Source: Lasiosphaeria ovina (Eukaryota; Ascomycota; Sordariomycetes; Sordariales; Lasiosphaeriaceae). Taken from it: 64,000 bases of DNA. The stretch is taken from the NCBI GenBank assembly GCA_033439765.1, contig JAULSN010000002.1, forward strand, positions 496,001 through 560,000, in the 5' to 3' direction. A program made the translations under genes and the position numbers. Of the stretch, positions 35,151 through 47,002 are shown in pieces. The notes beneath the pieces are model-generated. The model was given only the letters and a program-made list of their open reading frames with translations. It was not told the origin of the DNA and made no database searches. Every line of letters starts with the position of its first letter. Position 1 is the first letter of the stretch.

Positions 35151-36379
35151 TTACATCGAGTTGATGGCCTTGACATTGTCCGTGATGAGGCACGTGGCGG
35201 TGCTGGAGCCGTAGTAGATGGTGTTGCCGTCGTTGGGCGACTGCCCGCTGCTCAGCTTGTCGCCCCACTGCCAGAACATGTCGCCGGCCATGCCGTCGGC
35301 GGCACGCGACGCCTGCTGCCACGTCTTTTCCACGTTGCACTGGTCTGACGTGACGCCGTCTGCGAGATTTGAGACGATTGTTAATGAAACGCCTCTTTCA
35401 CCGAAAATAGGGAGGCGGCACTTACACTCTTCGAGAACGCAGGGCTTTCCGGCCTTCTTGCAGGCCGCGGCGTGGTCCTTGACCCAGCCCGGGCCGAAGC
35501 TGTTTGGAACGCTCCCTAGAACCACAAATGGTTAGACGAGCGCCGGTTCAGGACATGCGGTGATTACATACAGCTGCCGGGATACATGTGGAAGACGCCA
35601 AAGTCGAGGTCCTTGACCCCCAGATTCTTGACAAAGTCGACGCCCTCGCTGGTGCCGTAGGGGTAGCTGGTGCCGCCGGGCAGACCAAAGCCCTCGTCGC
35701 CGAGCGTGATCATGTGGGCCGGGTCGAGGGAGCGGATGTAGGCCGACGTGTCCGAGGCCCACTTGAAGATGACGTCGGTGCTGCAGCCCTTGCAACGCGG
35801 CTCGTTGGCCAGCTCCCACGCGAAGATGGCCGGCGAGCTGGCGTAGCGGCCGACGACGGCGGCGATGTACTTGCGGTACTGGGCCTGCGCCTTGTCGTTG
35901 GTGAACCAGCTCTCCTTGGTGCCGCCGAACGCCGACACGTAGGCCGCGATGCCGCCGTAGTCGTTCCAGTAATTGACAAAATTCACGATGAGCTTGACGC
36001 CGCGCTTCTCGGCCGACTGCACCACGTAGTCGAGCCGCTGCAGCCCGTCGGCGCCCGTGTTGATCTGCGACCCCGATGATGAGACTAGTTGGTACCACAC
36101 GGTGCCGCTGCCCGGCTTGCGCGTCACGTCGTTGAACCCCCACACGCGCAGCACCTTGAGCCCCGACGAGGCGATGTTGCTTAGTACCGAGTCGACGTCT
36201 TTGTTGTTGGTCAGGAAGCCGATCCAATACGAGTTGGTACCGGCAAAGTAGCGCGTCTCTCCGTCGATGGTGAACCTGGTCCCGTTCACCGACGGCGGCT
36301 TGCTGGCTGACAGAGTGGCTGGAAGCGCCGCTGCCAGGGAGAGCAGGCCGAGGCCAAGAGCAAAGACTGACTTCATCAT
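35151..36379 (-). CDS. Secreted GH5 endo-beta-1,4-mannanase
   Basis: This enzyme cuts the main chain of mannans and galactomannans outside the cell. Three exons (36379-35572, 35515-35426, 35359-35151; introns of 56 and 66 nt) give 368 aa. The N-terminus is a signal peptide ([19 protein letters not shown]). The GH5 barrel has LRVWGFND, the acid/base Glu193 in [16 protein letters not shown], and the nucleophile in VLEEYG (Glu298/299), which is formed only after intron 2 is removed. These and the overall length match fungal GH5 subfamily 7 mannanases. No carbohydrate-binding module is attached. The tandem esterase gene upstream may act on the same acetylated hemicellulose. Confidence 0.9.
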
Positions 36380-38208
36380 GGCTGACCAGGTAGGTACCTA
36401 ATTTCCAATGTTGCCTCTTCACCTTTTCTTTAGTGTGCAGCCCGAGTGCGCCAGACTGGATGCGGGCTCGAGGGGCGCAGCCCAGGTTTTATCCATCTCG
36501 AAGCATCCTCCACTGTTCTGTTGCAATGCAATATGCGTCCCATGGCCAAGACATCAGCGTCGAGAGTGTTGCGCCGTGAAGCCACTCCGGGCTCAAGGCA
36601 ATGGCTGCCACAGGGTGTTCGCGATTGCTCCGGAGACATAACCCGGATTAGCCGGGTCGTCGGGGGCGGAGGCGGGGTGCCCGCGTCCCAGAGCGGGAAC
36701 AAGTCAACATGGAATGCAGTGTCTGAACTTTAGGGGTGAAAGGGGGTGAAAAGGGGGGCGCGTAAAAGGGGCCGGGGAGGTTAAAGTGGGTCGCTTGCAT
36801 CAGTGACAGGGCAAGTGCGCTGGCATTTGTGAACGTTTGTTTATTTTATTTTTGTCCGAACCTTGACGGCTCTGGGCCGTTCAAAGTTCGGGTTTGTGGA
36901 GTGGAGCGGCCGGCATGCGATGCGCCAGTTGTAGCCAGCCGGATCCGAGTACCTTTCATGTTGGACTTGTGCTTCGTGCTTCCGCCGGGTATTGGTTTTT
37001 TTTCGTGACCAACTTTAATCTTAATATCGCATTTTATTTTTGTCTCTTTATTTTTTGTGAAATCACACGTGGTTTTGTGTAGTCTGTGCATGGCGGAAAT
37101 AATACGTGAATAAGCTAAGGCACTAGAGCATTCCTCCCGTCGTTTTCTAAAGCAATCGTGAAGAAAAAAGGGGAAAGGGAGAAAAGGGGCACGCACACTT
37201 TGGCCGCAGTGCCCTCGGCGCCGTGTCTCACCTAATGTTGCCTGCCGGTTGACCGTCTCAGCATTAGTAGCCTTGCCGGCCAAATGGCGGACAGAGAGGC
37301 GCTGTCGCTGATTTCGTGATTGACAAATGCGGCACAATTGCTCACTGTGCCCAGCAGACGAATCGCCGACGTCGGTTTGCCGCCCTTGAAACAACAAAAG
37401 TGCAGAAGGGTGGTCAGGTCAAGACCCTTTCGCCTCGCACAGCGACGCGACTGTTGGCCCCTCTCAGCCTCCCAACCTCTTTTCGCAATTACAAGGCCCA
37501 TGGGAATTCCAGTCTTTGCTGTGCACGGAATAGTTGTTGGAAGGCCGAGTGAAGACTGAAGACGGGAGTGCAGCGGTTGCTCGAGACAGCGAGCAATTTC
37601 AGGGGCTTCTAGTGGTCGAGCCCCATTCCAGCACCTCGAGCTTCCATTCTGTCGGCGCTCACCTAATACCCGGACACTTCCCCTCCCAGCCGCAACCAAC
37701 CCCAATTCCGACCCCGCCATCTGGTGGCCAGCCCGAGTCAGCGGGCCGCAACTCGACAAACGAAGCCAGGACAGGACAGGCTAGCCGAGTAGGTTAACCG
37801 ACAACCTGGAAGAAGCCCGGCCAGTTGCAGTGGCCAACATCCATCCCGTCGGAGAAACAAAATTTTAAATAAAACCTGCTGCTTCTTGGCTTTGCCGGGG
37901 GTCCATCATCATCATCACCATCATCGTCAGTCCCGTCGCTTTGTCGCTTCCACTCTCTGGCCGTAGCGAAGCTTCCCAGTTGCTTTTTGCTTTTTGCTTT
38001 TGCTTTGCTTTTGCACCGCGCCAGTGTCTCGTCTCGTCAATCTGCCCGGCCAATTGACGATTTGACGACGTGACGACACGACACGACTTTTGACGACGAG
38101 TCGACGCAGCCAGCCAGCCAGCCAGCCATCTTATTTTATTTTTATTTGCATTTTTCTCCAACCTAATAGTAACTGCTACCCCATTCATACTTAATTGTCG
38201 ACGCATCG
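36380..38208. other. Divergent intergenic region (mannanase / TRP channel)
   Basis: No gene is seen. It carries the promoters of both neighbours. A TAGGTAGGTACCTA motif sits about 10-25 bases upstream of the mannanase ATG (36389-36402). CCAGCCAGCCAGCCAGCC lies at about 38109-38127, before the channel gene. Confidence 0.5.
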
Positions 38209-40946
38209 ATGCCGCTCCGCGTAAAGTCGCGTGCGCAGGCGCAACAGCCCGAGGACCTGCGGACCCCATCGCCCTTTGCCAAGGTCCGCTTCGGCGTCGA
38301 GCTGCCCAATGTCTCGAGCGACGACACCTTTAGGATCGTCGTGAAGAAGCTTTCAATGTGTGTCCACCCAGTTTTTCCGCTCGCGAACAGTAGAGGAGAA
38401 AAAAAAAAAACAGAGACAAAAAGCCTCGGGTTGCTAACCAGAACAAACCTCGTCTGGTGAAGCTTCATTGCCGAGTCGGTCCGACTCCCCAGCACATTCG
38501 AGCAGCTTCGCACCACGAGCGCTGGCGAGGGCCTGCGCGTTCTCGTCGACCATCTGGACCGCACATGCACCCACCCTGCCATTGTGAATGCTTTGCTGTA
38601 TGTTCCTGGTCCACTTCATGTGATTCCATTTTCACTTTGCTTTCCCCTCTCAGGATCCGGTATCCTTTGGTCTTCTCTTCGCGTCACCTGCCATCCATCT
38701 GCCGCCTGCCAAGTCCTTAGTTGCTGGTGGAGGTTGGGGTCGTGGCGTGAATGAACCCTCCGTGGCCTCCCCCGCCCGACATCACGAGCCAGCTGCTGAC
38801 AAGAAAACACTCGCCCATTCTCAGCGCATTGAGGTGGCATTATAGTTCTAGCCCGGTAGAGAAGAGTTTGAACGACGCTCGAGCTAATGCCTGCGAGATT
38901 GTCGCCTGGCGCTTTCTCAGCCACCTGTCGGAACGCGAGGCCGTCGACTACTGTCTCTATGAGATCCCCGACCCAAATAGCCCAGATGCCGTCACGCCTC
39001 GCACTCCCGTCGACGTCGAGGAGGGCGGGGTCGATGAGCGCAGCGCCCTGCTCGCCCAGGCATGGGCCGGCACCTCCAGCACCGCCGGCTCGGCGACCAA
39101 GCTCCTCCTCACCCAGTCGGGCAACAGCAAGAGGAACCTGCTGCTTGAGTCGCTCTCCCGCCTCACCCAGAGCATGACGGCCGACGACGACGACAGCGAG
39201 GACGACGACCACGGCAAAGATCCCACCACAGCCTTCACCAATCTCAACGCTCTCGAGATCGCCGCCATCGCTGACGCAAAGCGCTTCCTGAGCCAGAACG
39301 TAGTCCAGAAGATCGTCACGGGCATCTGGAACGGCGACATCATCTTCTGGGACAGCTTGTCCGTCTACTCGGTCAAGAAGCCGCGCTTCTACAACCCCGC
39401 CACCGCCGACCCCTTCTCCCGCCTCCGCGTTCCCAAGTACCTCAAGTCGTTCGAGGTCTTGTTCTTCGTCATCTTCCTGGCCCTCTACTACGCCGTCTTG
39501 GTCGAGCGCAATCCCGACTACATCACGCCCCTCGAGAGCTTTCTCTACCTCTGGCTCGCCGCGTTTTCCTACGACGAGCTCAGCGAATGGATCGACGCCG
39601 GCTCCATCTTTTATGCCACTGATGTCTGGGTACGCAGCAACAACGCCCTTGCATTCGCTGGCCGTGCTCGCTCGGGTTGGACAGTTTGGCTAACCGTGGA
39701 CTGTAGAATATTTTCGATATGGCCATGATCGTAATTGGCTCCATCTTCGTTGTCCTGAGTATGTTTACCTGCCCTGTCTGTCTGTCTGTCCGGCGAGAAG
39801 TGGTGCTGACTGGGATTGTTGTACAGGGGTGGTTGGTTTGGCGACCGACAACGAGGGGCTCGTAAACACGGCATTCGACATCTTGGCCCTCGAGGCCCTG
39901 TTCATGGTCCCCCGTGTTTTCTCCATCCTCAGTTTGAGCCCTTATTGGGGAGTAAGTGCCACCCAGTCTTTCTAGCACCAGTCACTATGCGCGCCGCTAA
40001 CGACTCCCAGACTCTCATCCCCTGCCTGAAGGAAATGGGAAAAGACTTCATCAAGTTTATGGTTCTTGTTGTCATCATTTACCTGGGCTTCCTGACGACG
40101 TTCTCCCTCATCGCCCGGGACGCGTACCCGCTGGGAGACATCACCTGGTTCCTGACCAAGATCTTCTTCGGCTCGAGCTACGTCGGCTTCGACATCATGC
40201 GCAACATTGACCCCGTCTTTGGCCCGCCACTCATGATGCTCTTCATCATGCTCAGCTCCATCCTGCTGATGGGCTCGCTGACGGGTATGCTGTCCAACAG
40301 CTTCTCGCGCGTCATCACACACGCCCGCGAGGAATATCTCTACGTCTACAGCGTTTTCGTCCTGGAGGCGTCGACTAGCAACCGGCTCACCCACTTCTAT
40401 CCGCCCTTCAATCTACTGGCCCTCGTCATCTTCCGGCCCCTGCGCCTCTTCTTGCCCTCCGACTCGAAGTTCCGCAGCGCCCGCATCGTGCTTCTCAAGG
40501 CCACCCACCTGCCCATCGTCGCCGCCATCAAGCTGTACGAGTGGGTCCGCGGCACGGCCGCCACCGGAACCCAGTACAACAACTTCAAGGGCCCGCGGGG
40601 CCATGCGCCGCCCGCTAGCCCTGGCCCGCTCAAGAAGTCATCCCGGCCGAGCATGCGCGCGCGCGACTCGGCGTCGTCGCTCCGCAACGAACACCGGCAC
40701 CAGGAGCCGCTGCTGCTGCAGCAGGCCTTCCGCCCGCTCGCCGTCCCGGACCGCATGTCTGAGCGCGCCGCCTCGCGCCAGGCCGCCGAAGACGAGGCCG
40801 CCGAGAACGATGCCCTCGACCACCCCGTCACCGACGTCGAGGTCCGCATCGAGGAACTCGCCTCCAAGATCGACCGCCTGACGGACCTCGTGCTCGCCAT
40901 GCAGGCGCAGCAGTCGCAGTCCGTGACAGACGTCTCGCTTGCCTGA
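38209..40946 (+). CDS. yvc1: Yvc1-type vacuolar TRP cation channel
   Basis: Yvc1-type channels release calcium from the vacuole on stretch or osmotic shock. Six exons (38209-38357, 38463-38597, 38825-39629, 39707-39758, 39827-39951, 40011-40946) encode 733 aa. All junctions keep frame. A long cytosolic N-terminus contains the conserved ACEIVAWRFLSHLSEREAVD. The membrane core has helices at about 303-320, 365-387, 396-415 and 433-455, a pore loop near 463-482 (WFLTKIFFGSSYVGF) and a last helix near 491-512. The C-terminus is long, basic and Ser-rich, ending in an acidic stretch and a coiled coil (VRIEELASKIDRLTDLVLAM). An acidic block DDDDSEDDD in the N-terminal region could bind calcium; this is inference. 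The symbol is by family resemblance. Confidence 0.88.
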
Positions 40947-42199
40947 TTTTTATATTTTCTGTTCTCCACTACAACATAAGCTGGCGCTAAGGAGTTTATG
41001 GGGCGTGCCCCTAATTTTCGTTTTGATTTCTGTCGACTGATTAATTCTGCATATTTGGCCGTCCATGTGCAACACACACACACAAATTGAACTCTGGAAA
41101 AAAGTTATTACTGGGTATTTGACATTCAAGTCTATCTGGCGTCCAGTTTGGTCTTTATATGACGCCAGAGTCTGTCTGTTCGGGACTTTGGACAACACAC
41201 ACACACACACATGCACATACATACACACACAGACATACATATCTCTATACCTTATCCTGGGAAGTGAGGGACCAGTTAGGTCCATCATCCGTACATCCCA
41301 GCTAGCACAGGATCACTGGTGGATATCATTTTCCTTTCTCAACCTCCTGCTCCTCCAAGACGGAGGGGGCAGGGGGCCTGCAAAGGGAAGCCAAACGCCA
41401 GTGATTCTGCGCCAGATGGGATACATGGGTGGGGTATCTCCTCTCACCCTGCAGGGTAGTATGGTTTAGCATAGTATAGCGTAGTGTAAATATACATATA
41501 TATATCCCTTAATTCACTTGCAATCCAATAGTAATTACCTCCACAGTCACCCCTGACAATAGTTTTTGGCCAAATCTGTACTAAGCATTGCCCTGAGCCC
41601 AGATGCGGCACGCTGACTCCCTGTCGTCTATCCGAATGTCCGATGCCCGAGACGCTTCTCCATTTCTTTTCCCGAGCAATCGTCGGCGAGCACTGCCAGG
41701 GAAAGCCTTCGTCAGCTCTTGGGCGTTATTGGGCAGCGTTGCTTCTGTGATTACCACGGCTTCCGTATTGGTGTGACAAGACCCAGATCGCCATCCCAGT
41801 CGTCCAAAAACTCATCATGCCGCGAAGACAGACGAGGCCAGACCCTGGGTCGCAATATCGGTACAAACAAACACTGTTCATCTGATATTACATGAGAAGA
41901 GTTGTTTGTAGAGCTCGATGACCCCAACCTCCAACTGGCACGGGACTGCTGGAAGTCGTTGTTGGCAGCGATCTTGTTCCTTCAGGAGAAGAGAGTGATA
42001 AAAGGAGATAATTTACCGCTTTTGACAGGCAACTATTCACAATCACCCCCCCCCATACACAGCTGGAGAAAATGATTCTTGTTAGTCACCCCCCGTCGCC
42101 CGGGCTTCTGTAATCACCTGTCTTTGTAACCAGGTGGGGGTCCTGCCTCCGTTTCTCTGGCGTGCGTGCAACCTGGTCGTAAACGGATCGGGGTGACGA
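40947..42199. other. Intergenic with CA microsatellites
   Basis: No gene is seen. (AC)n tracts lie at about 41072-41085 and 41194-41232, and TATATA runs near 41490-41505. Confidence 0.5.
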
Positions 42200-43863
42200 C
42201 GGGGCCCATCTAACCAGCTACGGAGAGCTCAGGCTGATGAGGACGTCCCGGGTGAGCTGCTCTGACACGAACGGGGGCAAAAACAACAACAAATGCAACG
42301 GCGTCAAGCCCGTCCGAGCCTGCATGCATGCATGCATGAATATCTGCCCCGTGCTTCGAGAGAAGGAAGGGCCACAGACTCTCGGCTGGCTTTTCCCGAG
42401 ACACCGGCTTAGTGCAAGGGTGTGTAAGCTCAAGATAGCCCTTGCCGTTGACGTTCCACACTATCCCGAGGGATGGCGACAAAAAGGATCTGGCAGACGA
42501 TTCCCGGCTGCCGGGCTCGGCATGAGAGATTAACATGTACCCGGCCGCAGTCAAGTACGACGGGGCGTTCCCTTTATTGTTTGTTCTTCGCGGGTCGATG
42601 CATCGAGCGAGAAAACCTTCAAGTGTGCCACAGACCCTATACCCGTCGGAATAGAGAAATTGAAGAGCGTTGTCGCCGATGTTATCAAACTACGTGAATA
42701 TCGGCACCGTGGCGCTCGAGAATCCTAGGTTTGTCGGCCTTGCTTACCGCAGGCGAGATAAAGAGTCCGGGACCGGCCGGTGGGTGCAAAGATACGGCAA
42801 GACGCTAATAAGCTCACGTTGCGGCTGGGGTCCGGCAACAGCTCGAAGCAGGTGCGGCCGTTCTGTTGGGTTGAGCGAGGATGTGACCCACGGGAAGAAG
42901 ACGGTGGTTCTCGCTGGCGGGGCCGCTGCAGTAATTACAGACGGCTTTGTCGAGGAGTCCCTCGAGCTGCTCATGGCGTCAGAGGGCATTGACATGGATG
43001 CGAGAGACGAGCGCGGCGGTCAGTTGATGGCAGCGCCAACATCCAGGAGCGCTCGTATTTGCGTCAGAGGAAAGGAGCTGTTCGATTGGCCTCATGCCCC
43101 ATCGTTGTCTGGATCCAACCGCGAGCTGGAGAGGTGTCACGCCCGTCTCCCGTCGTCGAGCTGGTCAAGGTCGGCACCGGCCTGCCTGTATAAGGCTCTG
43201 GAAGATCGTGCCGGCAAGCCTCGCTATTGTTCTTGGTCCGCACGAGGACGAGGATGTGGATGGGTGCGCGCATCGAGTACTCCCTGAGTCCCTGGCCGAG
43301 GAGCCATACATGCGGTACAACGGGTTTCCCACTGCTGCGAGGTTTTGCGGACGTCGGCGCCAAGCCGAATTAAGAGCTGAGAGTTATTTATATGCGCTGC
43401 CCGAGCCTATAACAGGAAAGTCTATGAAAGTTTCGTTGGCAACGTTAAGAGTAGCGATGCGGGTGTCACCACGGGGAAACCTGGTGAAGGAATGGTGTAT
43501 CACCTGTAAAGTTTTGTCCTCGAGCATTTCAATGAGGGAACCGCAGCAACTCGCAACCAAGGTCTTGAGACGGACTGGGCGTGTCGGGATCGGGGATGGA
43601 GATATTGAATCAAGTGGGTCAACTCGTTGAGGCGTAGGGGACGACAGATGGCGTTTGGGCCTGCTCGTCATGAGCAGCTTGACCGAGGCTGAGTTCATGA
43701 TCGGACACGTCTTCCAGGTCCCATGGGTTTCTTTTCCTGGCGCGTGCGCACGATGCACGTGTCGGAGTGAGTCTGGGAGAATGAACGGGGAAGGAGGCAG
43801 CTGTGCGAGCGAGCCAGTCGCGGAGGAGAGCAGTCGAGGAGAATTGCGGCGATAATGTTTCAA
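42200..43863 (-). pseudogene. Decayed NACHT-ankyrin gene
   Basis: Scattered pieces of a fungal NACHT-ankyrin receptor run in order on the minus strand. The NACHT sensor strand VKLLMTSRP is at about 43683-43657. The post-NACHT block LEDKTLQVIHHSFTRF is at about 43527-43474, ending in FPVIGSGSAYK and a stop. Ankyrin-like repeats follow: GADLDQLDDG (43181-43149), GVTPLQLAV, ALLDVGAAIN, then KHGADIHA and GLTPLHLLLF (about 42350-42260). Intact relatives have hundreds of residues between the TSRP strand and the VIHHSF block; here there are about 45, so a large piece is missing. Frameshifts separate most fragments. One sits on an expanded CATG repeat (42322-42338). No P-loop remains. One ankyrin-like piece (LLMASEGIDMDARDERG, about 42970-43020) reads on the plus strand, suggesting an inversion. 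The family is clear; function is lost. Confidence 0.75.
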
Positions 43864-44047
43864 AGAAGAAGTTGAGAACGGGGCACTGCTCCGTACGGTA
43901 CCTAGTATAATTATGACATGCCTCGGCGGGCAGCCTGCCTGCCTTGTGCTTGACCTCGACCTCTCGTATAATTAAACAACAATTGCGAAACTCACAGGGC
44001 CTCGCGAAGGTGGTTGAATTCCACTGCCCTCCCGTCCTTTCCCAAGA

Positions 44048-44112
44048 GGATTTCTGGGCGCACCCACTAATTAATTACCTATCCCTAAAATCGTAAGTGC
44101 GCCCAGCAATCC
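44048..44112. repeat. 65-bp hairpin element with 16-bp inverted ends
   Basis: The left end GGATTTCTGGGCGCAC (44048-44063) is matched by its reverse complement at 44097-44112 with one mismatch. The inside is AT-rich. It could be a very short MITE or a hairpin left by one. Confidence 0.6.
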
Positions 44113-44364
44113 ACTTTCCTAATCAAGATGCTTACAAGCTTACGCCATGGCTCCCGTACTCACAGGGTGAGTCTGTATGTATGTACATTGGATGCTAAGC
44201 GCTTGGCGTACTCCAAATAAGCCCCGAAGCGGGCGGACGTCGCCCCGACTCCCAAGTCGTTACTCTTTTACGGGGATTTTCTGTAATTATGGGCGTGGTT
44301 CTGATCCAAAGAGGCCCATACCTACAGGAATACTCGACGCGCCCGCCGCTGATTGCAGTTAATC

Positions 44365-44499
44365 CCACCTCACCCACCCTTCCACCCTGGCAGCTGTTAA
44401 TTATATCTTATCAAAGAGCCCGCCTTTTAGCTGAAAATGGGCGTCAGTTGAGAGCAGCTGCCCTGGTGAATTTTCCATGTGGGAGGGTGGGTGAGGTGG
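44365..44499. repeat. Imperfect inverted repeat, 135 bp
   Basis: CCACCTCACCCACCCTTCC at 44365-44383 is answered by GGGAGGGTGGGTGAGGTGG at 44481-44499 (18 of 19 matches). CAGCTG stands on both inner sides. Together with the element at 44048 this suggests a patch of small inverted-repeat elements. Confidence 0.55.
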
Positions 44500-45281
44500 C
44501 ATTACAGGCAAGGGTGGTGGGTGTGCCAGGTATTCCTCTTAAGATACCGCTCTAGCTCCAGAGTCCTTCACCACCTAGTGACGGCGCCTGTCAAGACACG
44601 GGGTGTCATTAAGGTACCATCGCCCTGACTCAAGAGGAGCTGGGCGGCCGCCCGCCTGCGCCTTGTAAGAATGTATCAAGACAAGGCCCGTCATTACGTG
44701 TGCTCACTCTCAGGCCAAATAGTCAGACGACCAAGAGGTCGAACACGACAAGGTTGAATTTGAACATCCATGCTGTGTGTGTGGCGTAGAAAGCGTGTCG
44801 GCGGTTTCGTTTCAGGCCTGCTCTGCTTGCTTGGCCCTGGATGGACCAACAACCCACTATCCAGAACAGGCAATTCGTCTCGATGCTTCCGTTGGTAGCC
44901 CGTATTAGTGGCCACCCATAGCCAAACACGCTAGTCTGATGAGATAGGTCATGAAACAAGCCGCCGTCGTCTCTCTTTGCTTCCTCAAAATAAAAATAAC
45001 GTCAGCTGAGCCAGTGAGCTAGACCGACAGGAGTTGAGATTGAAAGCAGAGCAGGCTGCAAAGAGACAGACGTCTTGGGCAAGAAGATAAATAGGCCCAT
45101 CAGTCCGCTCCTGTGATACCGGAAGCCCATCCTCTCCAGCACGCCACACTTCCGCCTTTGCCCCAGAACCTCCTTCCTAGCTAATTACTCCCAGGTCTTT
45201 CTCTCCCTTTTTCTTCTTTCTTTCTCCCCCTCCCTCTTTGTCCCTTGCTCAAGTAATCATATCACCTTTCTTTCCATCTCA

Positions 45282-45631
45282 ATGCCTAGTAAGTCTCGAC
45301 AAACCCCTTAGGTTTTCACATCAAATCGATCCGGTGATCCTCTGGCGGCTGATCTAATTACATGTCCATTGCTTACCTACATTTCGGAACAGTTGCCCAA
45401 GAAATAAAAGGCAGTTGCCCAAAATGCCTCGGCCACTCCCTCATAAAGAACTGGGCCGCTATACCAAATTGCCACCATTGCAATGCGCAAGGCATGGCCC
45501 TGAACCCAGCAACCGGTACCCTGCAAGTTTGCCGCCTGTGCTCCTCCTATTGCAACCTATGCGACGGAACAGGCGAAGTCACCCCCTTGGTCGCAAAACG
45601 CTGGCACGACGGGCAGGTCGGCCGCTATTAA
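45282..45631 (+). CDS. 81-aa DnaJ-type zinc-finger protein
   Basis: A 7-base first exon (45282-45288, ATGCCTA) joins 45393-45631 through a 104-nt intron with donor GTAAGT. The protein holds four Cys pairs: CPKC-LGHS, CHHC-NAQG, CRLC-SSY and CNLC-DGTG. This is the layout of the DnaJ central zinc-binding domain (four CxxCxGxG modules), with two or three of the Gly positions changed. There is no J domain and no substrate-binding part, so it is not a full Hsp40. A strong CT-rich tract directly upstream (45190-45260) supports transcription. An unspliced start at 45362 (MSIAYLHFG) is the alternative. Stand-alone domains of this kind are known as small protein-folding or disulfide-related factors; the role here is open. 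Confidence 0.65.
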
Positions 45632-47002
45632 ACGCCTCATCAAGCATCCGAGCATTTCAGATATCACCAAGCTGATATTTTCGTCAACGGAGGAGAGAGC
45701 GGTTGGGCGCATGTACCCCGCTGGACGGTGGTCACGGTGGGTCCTAACCGGGCAACTCGGGAATCCCAGCTGGTCTGGGACGCGGGAAGATGGAACAGGG
45801 AACGGTAGTCACAGCTGGTCTGGGACACGAGAAAGATGGAATGGGGGAGGGGACGGTAGTGCCGGCGCATGATAATTAGGTAGTTTGAGCTCTGGGCCCT
45901 GGACTGGTCCGTCCTGTCTCTATCTTGTGTCATCGTCTAGTCTAGAAACAATAGTCATGCTGGACACGTCTTATTATTGCCAATGGCCATTTCTCAAAGT
46001 GTCTTTCAGGCGGGCTTAGAGACTAAGGTACCTAGGTATCACGCTTTTCGCTCGTCTTTTTTTTTTTTTTTTTTTTTTTTTTCATGCGAGTTGAGTTCCT
46101 GGGAGAAATTCAAACGGTAAGCCGTTCAAGTTATGAACCATGCCCGATGCGATGCCAGCATCTATTTGCTCGGCGTGGTTGGTAGTTGAATCTTTGTGTC
46201 AATGCCCACTGAGTTCTTACCTAATAGGTACAAGTAGGTTCAGTCCGTTGAAACCCGAACGTGGACGAATAACTCTGCCTCTTCCACCGCCGATCAAGCC
46301 GCGTGTTCTTCAATTCTCAAACCGAAACCGCCAACCCGACTAGGTACTTACGTGAAGCCCACCTCCCTAGAATTGGGGCAAAAGTCGAGAAGGAGGTTAA
46401 TTATTGTGTAGAACCTTCAGTGTCTACCGTCCAGATCTGGAGGAACCAGAAACTTGGGCTGCCTCCCAACGCACAGGCCCTCCTGATCCTTCCACCTCTG
46501 TCTTAGGGCTCGACCTGAGGGGGCTAGGCATGTTTAATTCTATCATTAGCTCTCTAGATGGATTTCGAGACATGGCTGTGTAGTGGCAAATCCGTGGTCA
46601 TAATTATTAACTTACCTGGAGAAAGAGGTTTTTGGGAGACCGACGGGGACGGTTTCTCCGTCAACACACCTCTTCGGATAGCCGCGGAGCTGGAAAGTTG
46701 GAAGAAGACACTAGGACCGAAAACTTAGGCGCGCCTCTCTGAGGCCCCTTTTCTTGGTACCCTTGATAGTCGGGCTCTGATGGTCCTAGCTACGAGTTAT
46801 TATCCTTGCTTACCTCCTCTGCCTTATCAAGGATGTCTGCGTTTTTGTATTCCTTTATCATCCGAGGGACCAGAAGCCCTGGTCTCGGAACACCAACCTC
46901 CCTCTCTACAGCCTCAGGCGTCACAACAACGTCGGGCTCCTCTCGCCCGTACCTTGGCGGCCCGTAGTGCGGACCCGAGTCAAAGAGTCTGCGGTGTGTA
47001 TC
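45632..47002. other. Intergenic with a 26-T run
   Basis: No gene is seen. A direct repeat CAGCTGGTCTGGGACACGAGAAAGATGG-like unit occurs near 45767 and 45812. A poly-T run of 26 lies at 46057-46082, and a TACCTAGGTA motif at about 46029. Confidence 0.5.
46057..46082. repeat. 26-base poly-T run
   Basis: An uninterrupted T run. It could be the tail of a reverse-transcribed insertion or a slippage product; no element is recognised next to it. Confidence 0.8.

Noticed and set aside
42744..42995. Minus-strand open frame within the NACHT-ANK relic
   Set aside because: It carries no receptor motif; the plus strand at the same place reads an ankyrin-like repeat instead.
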